NCBI GenBank assembly: GCA_019358985.1
Contig: JAHHIJ010000032.1
Coordinates: 1-64,000, forward strand
Reading direction: 5' to 3'
Source of the DNA: Tolypothrix brevis GSE-NOS-MK-07-07A
Lineage (GTDB): Bacteria > Cyanobacteriota > Cyanobacteriia > Cyanobacteriales > Nostocaceae
DNA: 64,000 nucleotides
Shown here: piece after piece, positions 52,592-61,703 of the stretch
Numbering within the stretch: position 1 is the first letter of the stretch
How the letters are laid out: the number at the start of each line of letters is the position of its first letter
Position numbers and translations under genes: made by a program
Notes under the pieces: generated by a model
Told to the model about the DNA's origin: nothing
Databases searched by the model: none
The model's input: only the letters and a program-made list of their open reading frames with translations

Positions 52592-55069
52592 ATGACAGAA
52601 ATTAAACGAAGTCTGGCAGTAGTTATCGGCATCAATCAATACAGCAATGGCATCCCCGCATTGCAAACCCCTGTCAATGATGCGAAAGAAATCGCCGCCA
52701 CTTTGGAAAGCAAATACGAATACGACCAAGTCGTGTTAATGTTGGATGGGGATGCTAACAACGACAAATTCAACAGTTTATTGACGGCTTTTGAACAAAA
52801 TAAACTACTTTTATCTGATGGCAGCCAAATTGAAATTGGAGAGACTGATAGACTATTTTTCTATTTTGCCGGACATGGTATTGCCTCAGAATTAGATAGC
52901 GCTGATGCTCCAACAGGCTTTCTTGTTCCTCAAGATGCACGGATGGATAACAACAGCAGTTTGTTATCGATGACGCGACTTCACGATGCTTTAATTAAAC
53001 TGCCATGTCGTCATTTGTTGATTATCCTAGATTGTTGCTTTGCCGGGGCATTTCGTTGGGCAGGTAACAGAGAAGCAATGCGACAAAATCCATTATATCG
53101 CGAACGCTACGATCGCTTTATCTCTAGTTGTGCCCAAGAGGTAATTACCTCTGCAAGCGATGATGAAAAAGCTGCTGATTCCCTGTATCCTTTTGGGCAA
53201 CGCAGCGAACATGATGGACATTCTCCCTTTGCAGAGTTTCTCCTCAAAGCACTTAGAGAAGGAGCAGATTGGAGTGAAGACGGTGTACTAACCGCAATGG
53301 AATTATATGTATATTTACATAGTCAATTAGGGAAAATAAACGTCAAACAAACCCCTAACTATTCTCAACTTCAACGCCATGATAAAGGTCAGTACATCTT
53401 TCCCATTCCTAGTTTTGACCGCAATAATTTAGCCTCAGCACCTGCAATTTCGGAAAATACTAATCCTTATCGGGGTTTAAAATCTTTTGAAGAAGAACAC
53501 AGTCAGCTATTTTTCGGCAGAAATAAATTAATTTCCCAGCTAGGAGAATTTATCAGAAATCGTCCGCTGACGGTACTGCTGGGTGCCTCTGGTTCAGGAA
53601 AATCTAGTTTGGTAAAAGCCGGATTAATTCCATATTTGAAACTGGGGACTAGGAACTGGGAGATGGCAAATATCCCTTATTCCCATTGTCCATTGCCTAT
53701 TACTAATTGTCCATTGCCACAAAAATGGCGCATTTTGGCTCCCGTGCGTCCAGGAGAATCACCTTTCACAGCTTTGAACAAAACGCTGGAAAAGGAAAAT
53801 TTGCCAATTTTTGCGGAACCAAACAAAGCTTTTGAACAAGAATTACAGAACTTGTATAAGAGTGTACATGAATGGTGTCGTTTGAATCCTCAGGCAAAAT
53901 TACTATTGATAATTGACCAGTTTGAAGAATTAGTCACCGTTTGCCAAGATGAAACTGAAAGTAAAAACTTCTTTGAAGGATTAGCAAGAGCAATAAAAGC
54001 TTTTCCTGAGCAGTTAAGAATTGTGGTGACATTAAGAAATGACTTTGAACCACAATTTCGGGATACTCCTTTAGAACCTTACTGGGAATCGGGGCAATTT
54101 GTCATGCCAAGAATATCGCGGGAAGAATTGCGATCTTGCATTGTCGAACCAGCCGCTGCTAAGGTAATGTATTTTGATCCACCAAGTTTAGTAGACGAAA
54201 TAATTGATGAAGTTGCACAGATGCCGGGAGCATTACCGCTACTTTCTTTTACTTTAAGTAAACTATATCTGAAATATATTCAGAGTGTTAAAGAAGGTAA
54301 AAAAAACAATCGCGCAATTACTCAATTTGATTATGAAGAATTAGGGGGAGTGACACGCAGTCTCACTAAAGCAGCAGACTTTGAATATGATAATTTAGTT
54401 AAACTTGACTCCGCTTACTCCCAAACTATCAAGCACGTAATGCTGCGAATGGTAGCGGTGGGTAGCAGCGATTTGACACGCAGACGGTTGCTATGCAAGG
54501 AGTTGGAGTATCCAGAACCCGAAAATACGCGGGTAAAGTTGGTGATAGAGCGCTTTGTGGCGGCGCGGTTGTTGGTGAAAGGACGCGATATAGAGAATAA
54601 TGAATATATAGAGCCAGCTCATGATGCTTTAATGCGAGGATGGAAAGAGCTGCTGAACTGGAAAAAACAAGAGTTAAGTCCTCTACTATTGCAAACAGAG
54701 TTAAGACCTATTTCAAATAAATGGGCAACCCAAAAGCATGATAAAAAGGCTGTTGGTCTTCTGTGGAATAACGATCCTCGCTTGCCGTTAGTACAGCAAT
54801 TACTTAAGTCTGATGTTGGCTGGTTGAATTTAACAGAATTTGAGTTTGTCAAGCGTAGTATCCAAAAAAGACGCAAGATGCACTTAAATGCGATCGCTAT
54901 GATTAGTGCAGTGATGATATTGCTATCGCAACTTACCGCTTTTGGGTTTATTCAACTTCATTTTACGATTGTCAATCACAATGCTCTTGAAATTAGGCGA
55001 ATTCCGAAAGTTAGTAATTGGGAATCTTCTTCCCAGTCTATCTGTCCTCAATTATATCAAATCCGGTAA
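52592..55069 (+). CDS. Caspase (metacaspase-like)-nSTAND NTPase protein, C-terminally truncated
   Basis: An 825-residue protein. The peptidase C14 domain (about 1-270) has His95 in FYFAGHG and Cys149 in ILDCCFAG. The nSTAND NTPase module has NPYRGLKSFEEEHSQLFFGR, Walker A GASGSGKSS (331-339) and LLLIIDQFEELVTV (Walker B). A winged-helix-like part (VKLVIERFVAARLLVKGRD) and a membrane helix near 775-795 complete it. Relatives usually continue into WD40 sensor repeats; here the protein ends shortly after the helix, so the sensor is missing or replaced. Residues about 352-377 are an in-frame STRR-derived insert. A role in immunity or programmed death is the family-level expectation. Confidence 0.85.
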   Translation: MTEIKRSLAVVIGINQYSNGIPALQTPVNDAKEIAATLESKYEYDQVVLMLDGDANNDKFNSLLTAFEQNKLLLSDGSQIEIGETDRLFFYFAGHGIASELDSADAPTGFLVPQDARMDNNSSLLSMTRLHDALIKLPCRHLLIILDCCFAGAFRWAGNREAMRQNPLYRERYDRFISSCAQEVITSASDDEKAADSLYPFGQRSEHDGHSPFAEFLLKALREGADWSEDGVLTAMELYVYLHSQLGKINVKQTPNYSQLQRHDKGQYIFPIPSFDRNNLASAPAISENTNPYRGLKSFEEEHSQLFFGRNKLISQLGEFIRNRPLTVLLGASGSGKSSLVKAGLIPYLKLGTRNWEMANIPYSHCPLPITNCPLPQKWRILAPVRPGESPFTALNKTLEKENLPIFAEPNKAFEQELQNLYKSVHEWCRLNPQAKLLLIIDQFEELVTVCQDETESKNFFEGLARAIKAFPEQLRIVVTLRNDFEPQFRDTPLEPYWESGQFVMPRISREELRSCIVEPAAAKVMYFDPPSLVDEIIDEVAQMPGALPLLSFTLSKLYLKYIQSVKEGKKNNRAITQFDYEELGGVTRSLTKAADFEYDNLVKLDSAYSQTIKHVMLRMVAVGSSDLTRRRLLCKELEYPEPENTRVKLVIERFVAARLLVKGRDIENNEYIEPAHDALMRGWKELLNWKKQELSPLLLQTELRPISNKWATQKHDKKAVGLLWNNDPRLPLVQQLLKSDVGWLNLTEFEFVKRSIQKRRKMHLNAIAMISAVMILLSQLTAFGFIQLHFTIVNHNALEIRRIPKVSNWESSSQSICPQLYQIR
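53644..53724. repeat. STRR-derived insert inside the caspase-nSTAND gene
   Basis: Units of ATTGTCCATTGCC and CCATTACTAATTG type, read as codons (IPYSHCPLPITNCPLP) between PYLKLG and KWRILAPVRPG. The frame is kept. The same unit type is otherwise intergenic. Confidence 0.75.
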
Positions 55070-55077
55070 ATTACTGA

Positions 55078-55208
55078 CAATGTAAAGACGTTCCGGCGGA
55101 ACGTCTCTACGACGGTTACGACGTTTTTACAATGTAAAGACGTTCCGCCGGAACGTCTCTACGACGGTTACGACGTTTTTATTATTGTTAATTAAACGGA
55201 CATTATAT
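55078..55208. repeat. Tandem 53-base repeat element downstream of the caspase gene
   Basis: Two copies of a unit made of an AAAGACGTTCCG...CGGAACGTCTCTACG hairpin followed by ACGGTTACGACGTTTTT, then TTAATTAAACGGACATTATA. The last part overlaps the end of the MOSC gene. The same tail sequence recurs at 42014-42059. Confidence 0.8.
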
Positions 55209-56016
55209 TATCGCCGATCGCTACATCACCATTACTAATAATTTTGGCTAAAACTCCTGTTTGGATATGGTGAAATTGCTTTTGTAATAAAGTCAGCAGT
55301 CCAATATCTCGTTCTCCGGTTTCTGGATGCACTTCTATATTTAAGCAGCGATTAATTCTCGCACTTATTTCAATTCTGGCTGTACCAAGTTGCATTTCTT
55401 GACCTACCCAGTCAAATTCTCCCCATGCGGGTACACCTTCTACAACTATATTCGGACGAAAACGCCGGACATCGATTTGTTGTCCGGCTAATTGAGTTAA
55501 ATTATCTATAGTTGCTTGACTAACTAAAGAAATATGCACTGCTTCTCTGTCAGGATAGCGAGTTTCACCAAACATCCCTACAAATTGTAAGGGTGGGTGG
55601 TTGCTATTTTTGGCAGCGAGACTGGGGTTAATTCCTGCTAAATAGCCAGTGAAAAATGCCGAAATGCGATCGCGTCCGATTTCTGTTTTCGTATCGCCAA
55701 TCAATAATTCTACACCTTTACGCTTGACTCTAAGAATACCACTAACTTCTTCATACTCGCAATCTAAAGCTGCTAAGGAATGCCAATCGTTTTGCATGAT
55801 GAAGTTTTCCTTCTTCATCCACGGCACAATAGTTGAGTCAACGTCTATCTCATCTTCCTTGTACATTAACGCAAAAGAGCGATCGCCTGGTATCCCATAT
55901 CCAACTTTTAAGGTTACGCTTTCTTGTGCTTTAGGTGTTAAACCCTTCACCGGATGGATAAATAATTGCTTAACCTGATATACTCGTGTTTGCTTCAAAT
56001 CGCTTAATCCAAACAT
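55192..56016 (-). CDS. MOSC-domain protein with a duplicated foreign start
   Basis: A 274-residue protein with the MOSC N-terminal barrel (VKQLFIHPVKGLTPKAQESV) and the MOSC domain (RRFRPNIVVEGVPAW, GTARIEISARINRCLNIEVH). MOSC proteins carry molybdenum cofactor-linked sulfur transfer; the sulfur acceptor is unknown. The first 14 residues (MFGLSDLKQTRVYQ) are identical to an internal segment of the neighbouring Rpn-like protein, from a 58-base duplication, so the native start has been replaced. The last residues and stop come from a repeat element. It lies 32 bases after the Rpn-like gene. Confidence 0.85.
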   Translation of the reverse strand: MFGLSDLKQTRVYQVKQLFIHPVKGLTPKAQESVTLKVGYGIPGDRSFALMYKEDEIDVDSTIVPWMKKENFIMQNDWHSLAALDCEYEEVSGILRVKRKGVELLIGDTKTEIGRDRISAFFTGYLAGINPSLAAKNSNHPPLQFVGMFGETRYPDREAVHISLVSQATIDNLTQLAGQQIDVRRFRPNIVVEGVPAWGEFDWVGQEMQLGTARIEISARINRCLNIEVHPETGERDIGLLTLLQKQFHHIQTGVLAKIISNGDVAIGDNIMSV

Positions 56017-56032
56017 TTCCTGTATTTCCTCG
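55975..56032. repeat. 58-base duplicated segment (copy at 56244-56301)
   Basis: The segment containing CTGATATACTCGTGTTTGCT and ending in TCCTCG occurs at both places with a single mismatch. One copy lies inside the Rpn-like gene; the other forms the start of the MOSC gene. Confidence 0.9.
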
Positions 56033-56048
56033 TTTACTGAGGAGGTTG

Positions 56049-56879
56049 TTATTGTCCAGCTTGTCTTACCTCATCCACGGTTAAACTTAAAGCTTGCGCT
56101 ATCTGTTCCACAGTCAACCCAGCAGCTAACATTGGTGGTACAGCGAGTAACTTTCCTCTACGTTCTCCTTCCTGTTCTCCTTCCCGTTTACCTTCCTGTT
56201 TACCTTTCTGTTCTCCTTTCTGTTCGCCTTCTGCAAAAGCTTGCTGATATACTCGTGTTTGCTTCAAATCGCTTAATCCAAACATTTCCTGTATCTCCTC
56301 GATATCCATGCTAGGAAATTTATAAACCAAAATCGTCTCGATTAATTGTAATAATTGTTGCTTTTTCCGTACTGAATCAACTTCTTGCCTGGTTCTCGTA
56401 ATTAACTCCCTGGCTTCTTGTATTGCCTTATCTTCATTTTCTACCACTAATTTAATCGTAGCAATGCCAATGGGTAGAGATGCGGTTTCCCCTAACTCAT
56501 CCAAATAAATGCGAGTAACTCTCCCGGAAGCAAAAGACTCGCGGTAGTGCTTGGTTTTTGCGCTGTCGATGCTGCGAGTTGGGTAAATCACCACAGCAAA
56601 CCAATCATTTTCTGGTTGGTTTTGACGCAGGTATAAATGAACTTCTGTAAACAGCCGTGAGTAAATTTCTGAGTCTGCTTGAAACTGGACTTCGAGAAAA
56701 TAAATTGGCTTTTCCTCCGTTTCTGGGAGAAATACACCATCGATTCGGAAAGCTGTTTGCTTGACTTCAACTGATGAAAATTCATACCCTGTGGCAGTTT
56801 CGGGAGAATTGCCAATTAGTTCAAAAAATATATTGGGGAATTCTTGAAATAGGCGATAAAATATGCTGTCTGTTTTCAC
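56049..56879 (-). CDS. Rpn/DUF2887-like PD-(D/E)XK nuclease-family protein
   Basis: A 276-residue protein. The N-terminal nuclease-like part shows DSIFYRLFQEFPNIFFELIG, FRIDGVFLPE (Asp) and IYFLEVQFQ (Glu-x-Gln instead of Glu-x-Lys). A run of EGEQKGEQKGKQ-type repeats (about 213-245) forms a charged helix, and a small helical end (AAGLTVEQIAQALSLTVDEV) follows. Such proteins are numerous in cyanobacteria and may act in DNA breakage/recombination or have lost activity. The Lys-to-Gln change in the last motif is worth noting. Confidence 0.8.
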   Translation of the reverse strand: MKTDSIFYRLFQEFPNIFFELIGNSPETATGYEFSSVEVKQTAFRIDGVFLPETEEKPIYFLEVQFQADSEIYSRLFTEVHLYLRQNQPENDWFAVVIYPTRSIDSAKTKHYRESFASGRVTRIYLDELGETASLPIGIATIKLVVENEDKAIQEARELITRTRQEVDSVRKKQQLLQLIETILVYKFPSMDIEEIQEMFGLSDLKQTRVYQQAFAEGEQKGEQKGKQEGKREGEQEGERRGKLLAVPPMLAAGLTVEQIAQALSLTVDEVRQAGQ

Positions 56880-57032
56880 GAATCGGAGTATTTAAACGCA
56901 GAGTTATTATGACTTTTTAAATTATCATACTTTCAAAACCCCACCTGCAAACGGAGAGATTTTTGAGAAGGGCGATCGCTTTGTGTTTTTCAATAAAATA
57001 GCGCGATCGCCTGAATATTTTGGCAGACTTTT

Positions 57033-57995
57033 TTAATCAGAAGTGGAACTCATGGATTTTTGTTTAGCGGGCTGATTTTTACCGTTATTCCCACCTGCAA
57101 TACTACGCAAATATGCGCTGCCAATAGTCAATAAAAATACTAAATAACCTACTGCTTGCAGGAGATAAAGATGATCTCTGTAGCCAAATAATGATTTGAG
57201 GATAATGCCTGGGAATTGTTCATCAGGTAAGATTTTGGAGGTATTTGAAACCATCGGACCCAAAATGCAAGAATGAACCTTAGTAAAGCGTTCATAATAA
57301 AAACAAATACTTTCCGAAGCGCGATCGCTTAATGCCAAAGCAGCAGCAGCTTCATCAAAGCGTTGCAGTGCTGTCACTACCAACCCGGCAACAATAAATA
57401 CCAAAAAAATGCCCATCACCTGGAAAAATTGCCGGATGTTAATTTTAACACCCCATTTAAATATCAGCATACCAACAGCAGCAGCCGCAACTAAACCGCT
57501 AACGGCGCCGAAAGCTGGCATAAATCCTTGTTGAAAATTGGCAGCAACAAAGAAAACTGTTTCAAAACCTTCACGAAGAACGGCAATCAAAATTAACCAA
57601 AAAACGCCCCAACCGGCATTATTATCTGCTTTGAGGGCGCTTGTGACTGCTCCTTCAACTTCAGCTTTCATAAATCTGGCTTGTTTGGTCATCCAGATGA
57701 GCATCCAACTGAGCATAGCGATCGCTAATACGCAGAAAAATCCCTCTAGCAAAACCTCTGTCACCGATGCGTATTGGGGATTTGCAGCACTTAGCGCCAT
57801 CGTAACCCAACTCAATAACACACCTACCAGCGCACTCACGGCAATGCCAACGCCCACACCAGCATACACCCATGAGTTAAGCTGAGATTGCTTGGCTTTT
57901 TTCAATAAAGCCAGCACAATCCCCACAACAAGGGCAGCTTCTACTCCTTCTCGGAGTGTAATTACAAAAGTCGGTAGAGCAGTACTAAAATTCAT
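57033..57995 (-). CDS. FTR1-family high-affinity iron permease
   Basis: A 320-residue permease with about seven helices. The iron-binding RExxE motif occurs twice (ITLREGVEAALVVG near residue 13; IAVLREGFETVFF near 145). FTR1 proteins import Fe3+ delivered by a ferroxidase. ATG 57995 (MNFSTALPTFV) is preferred over a TTG at 58022 in repeat sequence. It lies in a minus-strand cluster with a ferritin-like protein, a lipoprotein and a multicopper oxidase, which resembles the fungal Fet3-Ftr1 pair. Confidence 0.92.
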   Translation of the reverse strand: MNFSTALPTFVITLREGVEAALVVGIVLALLKKAKQSQLNSWVYAGVGVGIAVSALVGVLLSWVTMALSAANPQYASVTEVLLEGFFCVLAIAMLSWMLIWMTKQARFMKAEVEGAVTSALKADNNAGWGVFWLILIAVLREGFETVFFVAANFQQGFMPAFGAVSGLVAAAAVGMLIFKWGVKINIRQFFQVMGIFLVFIVAGLVVTALQRFDEAAAALALSDRASESICFYYERFTKVHSCILGPMVSNTSKILPDEQFPGIILKSLFGYRDHLYLLQAVGYLVFLLTIGSAYLRSIAGGNNGKNQPAKQKSMSSTSD

Positions 57996-58043
57996 TGTGA
58001 ATAGTCCAAAGTCAATGGTCAAGAGTCAAGAGTCAATGGTCAA

Positions 58044-58139
58044 TAGACATAGGAGTAGAAATTAATTATGCGTTCCCCCGAAATTTTTGATTAGACGTAG
58101 CAGTGCTACGTCTCTACGTCTATTTTTGGAGATGTCTAA
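58044..58139. repeat. MITE-like element (short form)
   Basis: Ends AATAGACATAGGAG and GGAGATGTCTAATA are inverted, with an inner TTAGACGTAGCAGTGCTACG hairpin. It is the same family as 8209-8442 and 36494-36586. It lies between FTR1 and the ferritin-like gene, flanked by STRR units (58007-58043, 58138-58182). Confidence 0.75.
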
Positions 58140-58185
58140 TAGTCAATAGTCTAAAGTCCAAAGATTGACTCTTGACTCTTAATTA

Positions 58186-58620
58186 TTAGCTAAAATCGCG
58201 TAACATTTTTTTCAATTCGAGATTATGCATCTCTTCTTGTCCTATCATGTTACGGGCGAATTCTTCTAAGTAAATGCTGGCATTAGTTACAGTCTCTAGG
58301 AGATTTTTATACAAATCCAGAGCATTTTTTTCGTGGGATAAGCTTTCTGTCAAGATATCTTTAACTGAATGCTTGTAAGTTTCTTCCATCTGTGCAATTT
58401 TGAGGCTGGGGTGTCCATCTAAACCTGTGAGTATTTCTCCCACTTGTTCAGCATGAAGTAGAGACTCGCTAGCTTGCGCTTTGAAAAAAGCCACGATAGG
58501 AATGCGGTTGGGACCTGTAACCATCAGAGAATAATGAGTGTAGCGCACTACGCCGGCTAGTTCAAATTCCATGATTGCGTTGAGTAAGTCGATGGTCTTT
58601 TTCTGGTCAAGCTCTTGCAT
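58186..58620 (-). CDS. Bacterioferritin/ferritin-like diiron protein
   Basis: A 144-residue four-helix protein. Metal-ligand residues are visible in MEFELAGVVRYTHYS, ASESLLHAEQVGE (E-x-x-H), DILTESLSHEKN and MIGQEEMHNLELKKML. It probably oxidises or stores iron. It lies 190 bases from FTR1 and 204 from the lipoprotein gene, on the same strand, which fits iron handling after uptake. Confidence 0.85.
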   Translation of the reverse strand: MQELDQKKTIDLLNAIMEFELAGVVRYTHYSLMVTGPNRIPIVAFFKAQASESLLHAEQVGEILTGLDGHPSLKIAQMEETYKHSVKDILTESLSHEKNALDLYKNLLETVTNASIYLEEFARNMIGQEEMHNLELKKMLRDFS

Positions 58621-58702
58621 GAGTCGTTAGTTGAAGTAATGTGTAGAGAGTAATCAGTTAAGAATTGGTATTAGGAGTTAGGAGTATAATTCCTAACTTT
58701 TG

Positions 58703-58761
58703 CAGAGACAATCCGGTGGAACGTCTCTACTGTACAAACGTTCCGGTGAAACGTCTGTACC
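58703..58761. repeat. Decayed pair of AGACGTTCCG-class palindromes
   Basis: AGAGACAATCCGGTGGAACG and ACAAACGTTCCGGTGAAACG are imperfect copies of the palindrome. They have diverged arms, so they are older than those around 44186. Confidence 0.6.
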
Positions 58762-58824
58762 TATTCTCACTTATAAGCTAATTTTAAACTCTTGAATTTT
58801 GCTATTAAGAATTAAGTAAAAGTT

Positions 58825-59883
58825 CTATTGCTGCGCTTGGGTGCTTGATTTGTCAATCACGGTTTGAGAATTTTGCTCAATAGTTTTTACTAGCTTGGTA
58901 ACATCATCAGGAGTTTTGACTGATGCAGCTGGTGGGATAGCGGAGGGCCAAACTTTAACTAGTTCAGTCATACTTGTTTCAATACCTTTATGTGCTTCCG
59001 GAAAGTCTTTCGACATTTGGCTAGAAATGCCTTTGTATAATTCGTTAGCGTAGATGACAAAACCACGAGAGTCTTGATATTCTATTGGTGCAGATATTTT
59101 GCCGTTAGCGATCGCAGCACCATATTCTGAGTTTGCCGAATCTAATAACTCATTAATCACCTGTAGTACAAATCCTGTTTTTGAGCGTTGCGTTTCTGGT
59201 AAAGCTGCGATCGCACCATCTATTGCTTGCATTGAAGAGCCAAAATCAGCTTCGATTTTGGCTGCTTTAGGATTCGATTTTATTGAATATTTTATTACAT
59301 CTTGAAACTTTACTAAAGTCGTCTTAAATTCTTTGACTTTACGTTCGTTTAATTGATCTTCAACATCAACATAAATTTCTTCAACTGGATGCCCAATATG
59401 AGGTTCTGCTTGTTTAGGTTGATTTTGATCTAACAGTTCTTTGGCTACTATAAGATGTCCTTTCATCAAGCCCAATTTAGTCATATAGTCAACATCTTTT
59501 GCTTCACCTGTAAGCGCTATCTCTTGAACAGTAACCATATCTTTAATTTGGTCAAACTGCTCTTGAGTTATCACCTTTTTGGACACTAATTCGGATGGTG
59601 AGGCATAAGGACGATTAGCTTGAATTTTGTTTGATAATGCTGGTATTGCTAGCTTTGCCTCAAACTTATCCAACTCGGACAATATCGCATTGTTGATATT
59701 TATTTGAGCTTTGCTGCCGTGACCGCTGTGATTATTATTACTTACTGCCTCCCTTGCCTGGGAGCTAGAATTAGCAACAGGGGCAGGTGAATTATCTGCG
59801 CTTGGTGTGCCGCTAGTACAGGAACTGAGGGAAACTATGGCACAAGCGGCAATAGCCATAAAAATGTAACGAATTTTGATCAT
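58825..59883 (-). CDS. Lipoprotein with helix-hairpin-helix-like domain, iron cluster
   Basis: A 352-residue protein from ATG 59883, preceded by CTTGGAGC (good ribosome-binding site). The lipoprotein signal AIVSLSSC places the lipidated Cys near residue 22, then a disordered linker with NNNHSGHGS. Next is a ComEA-like repeat (ININNAILSELDKFEAKLAI, VTQEQ-type second half), and then a long helical part (about 130-340) resembling EfeO/imelysin-type helical bundles. Its place between ferritin and multicopper oxidase suggests iron delivery to FTR1; this is inference. Confidence 0.7.
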   Translation of the reverse strand: MIKIRYIFMAIAACAIVSLSSCTSGTPSADNSPAPVANSSSQAREAVSNNNHSGHGSKAQININNAILSELDKFEAKLAIPALSNKIQANRPYASPSELVSKKVITQEQFDQIKDMVTVQEIALTGEAKDVDYMTKLGLMKGHLIVAKELLDQNQPKQAEPHIGHPVEEIYVDVEDQLNERKVKEFKTTLVKFQDVIKYSIKSNPKAAKIEADFGSSMQAIDGAIAALPETQRSKTGFVLQVINELLDSANSEYGAAIANGKISAPIEYQDSRGFVIYANELYKGISSQMSKDFPEAHKGIETSMTELVKVWPSAIPPAASVKTPDDVTKLVKTIEQNSQTVIDKSSTQAQQ

Positions 59884-60094
59884 TTTTGCTCCAAGAAACG
59901 TTTGAAAAGTATTAATTAAAACTTTGTCAGCAACAGGACGTAAGTTTGACATTTAGTCGTAGAATTTAGTTTTGCATATAAATGATATATTTTATCAATT
60001 AGTTAAAAAAATTAACTATGATGTTAAAGAATTATTATCAATTTAGATTATGCCCTAACTTGATGCAAAGTATAAGGCAACACATTTGTATAGT

Positions 60095-61150
60095 TTAGGA
60101 ATTTTTCTGAGTTTGAAGTGCGTTTTTACTGTCTGCGACTACTTCAAAATTACCCATGCAGCCGTTTTCAGCGATCGCATCCTGATGCGGATGAAACATA
60201 TACTTACCCGGATAGCGAAAGCTGAATTCTAAAATGTGTCGCTCCGCTATACCCATCGTAATTACATCTGCTTTGTGAGTGGGAGTGAGAGTCATTCCCG
60301 TGGGATAAACATTAAAAAAGTTGGCGTGGAGGTGAAAAGTAACCGCTGGATCGAATTCAATAATGTTGAGGACGTACAGCCGAATCAACTGATTTTGATA
60401 AATCTTAATCGGATTATCCATGTAATAATGCGGTAAACCGTTGAAAGCATAATACTCATTACGGTCATCATCATTGATGTCATACCCAGCCATAATTAAG
60501 ACTATTTCATCTGCCGGCGGACGCGGCTTGGGTGGGTCAATGATAAACATTCCGTATAAGCCTTTGGCAATGTGACGGGTTACTGGTTCTATATGGCAGT
60601 GGTACAAATGAACGCCATAAGGTTCCGCGTCAAATTCATAAATTGTGGCATTACCGTTGCTAACTGGACGAATACCATCCATTTCTGCCGGATGGACACC
60701 GTGAAAATGCAAAGAGTGCGAATGTCCCGCTTGATTGTGGAACAATACCCGCACGCGATCGCCTTGTTTTGCTCTGAGTGTCGGTCCAGGAATCCGACCA
60801 TTTAAATCCCAGATGTTGTAAGACACAGCACTGTTTAGCTCAATAATAGAAGTCCCCGCAGTTAAGCGAAATTCGCGGATAGTGCGTCCATTTTCTTGCT
60901 TTACCGTGCCATAATCAAAATTCCGTAGCACCTGCATTGGGTTGGCAGCTGTTGTTGGGGCGTAGACGCCCTGCGTCTTGTCGCCAGACATCGCCTCCAT
61001 CGGCGGTATCTTGACAATTGACTTACTTTGTGCATTCAACGTCTGCCAAAGCGCCGCCGCGACCGTCACACCAGCCCCAGCTAATCCCAGCTTCAACAGT
61101 TGACGACGACTCCAAAGATTTTCTTTCCCCAGAGCAAAGTTGTTAGGCAT
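60095..61150 (-). CDS. Tat-exported multicopper oxidase (probable ferroxidase)
   Basis: A 351-residue two-domain cupredoxin from ATG 61150. The Tat signal is SRRQLLKLGLAGAG. Copper ligands: HSLHFHGVH, HLYHCHIEP, HLHANFF and FHPHQDAIAENGCMG. The layout (type 1 and type 2/3 sites) resembles two-domain oxidases and nitrite reductases. With an FTR1 permease in the same cluster, oxidation of Fe2+ before uptake is the best guess; oxidation of other metals is possible. Confidence 0.85.
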   Translation of the reverse strand: MPNNFALGKENLWSRRQLLKLGLAGAGVTVAAALWQTLNAQSKSIVKIPPMEAMSGDKTQGVYAPTTAANPMQVLRNFDYGTVKQENGRTIREFRLTAGTSIIELNSAVSYNIWDLNGRIPGPTLRAKQGDRVRVLFHNQAGHSHSLHFHGVHPAEMDGIRPVSNGNATIYEFDAEPYGVHLYHCHIEPVTRHIAKGLYGMFIIDPPKPRPPADEIVLIMAGYDINDDDRNEYYAFNGLPHYYMDNPIKIYQNQLIRLYVLNIIEFDPAVTFHLHANFFNVYPTGMTLTPTHKADVITMGIAERHILEFSFRYPGKYMFHPHQDAIAENGCMGNFEVVADSKNALQTQKNS

Positions 61151-61375
61151 GGAATTTCCAATTAGCGCCCAAATAAGATTGCAAAAAATTTGCAATTGAC
61201 CTATGTATATTATCGAAATTAATAATATTTGTCAATAATCTTTAGCTGGCATGATAAAATAACACATTTTATACACAGTTGTTAAAAAGAAAGTTTATGG
61301 TATATCTTTTTGCAATAAAGTGGCAAAATGCGCTTTGATTGATGAACTGCCCAAACTACTTATAAAAGGTCAAAA

Positions 61376-61567
61376 ATGACTACTTTATCTCGTCCTTCAG
61401 TGTTGCAAAAGACCGCAAATGTTACTCTGTCTAAACCTGTGCAGGTAACGATTTATATGCTGTTATCTTCTTTAGTTATCTGGACTGTCTTATTCTCCAC
61501 TTACCCTGCGGTTCATAACGCAGCACACTCAACACGTCACCATACATTAGGAGTTGCATGTCACTAA
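61376..61567 (+). CDS. cbtB: CbtB-family cobalt-transport protein
   Basis: A 63-residue protein with one membrane helix (VTIYMLLSSLVIWTVLF) and a His-rich end (HNAAHSTRHHTLGVACH), the diagnostic CbtB tail thought to bind cobalt. CbtA, its usual partner, is not seen; the next gene encodes a different membrane protein. No cobalamin riboswitch is apparent in the short upstream region. It begins the plus-strand gene set after the iron cluster. Confidence 0.8.
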   Translation: MTTLSRPSVLQKTANVTLSKPVQVTIYMLLSSLVIWTVLFSTYPAVHNAAHSTRHHTLGVACH

Positions 61568-61703
61568 ATTATCATAATTCCCAGAATTTTCAGTTATTTT
61601 TGTTGGGAAATGATTTGAAGTGACGTAGAGTAGTTAGGAGTCAGAAGCCAAAACACAAAAGCTTACTGACACCTAACATTTAGATTTACCAAAAAGGTTT
61701 GAG

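Noticed and set aside
61196-61375. Cobalamin riboswitch before cbtB
   Set aside because: The region is short and AT-rich and I could not find the conserved B12-box pattern.
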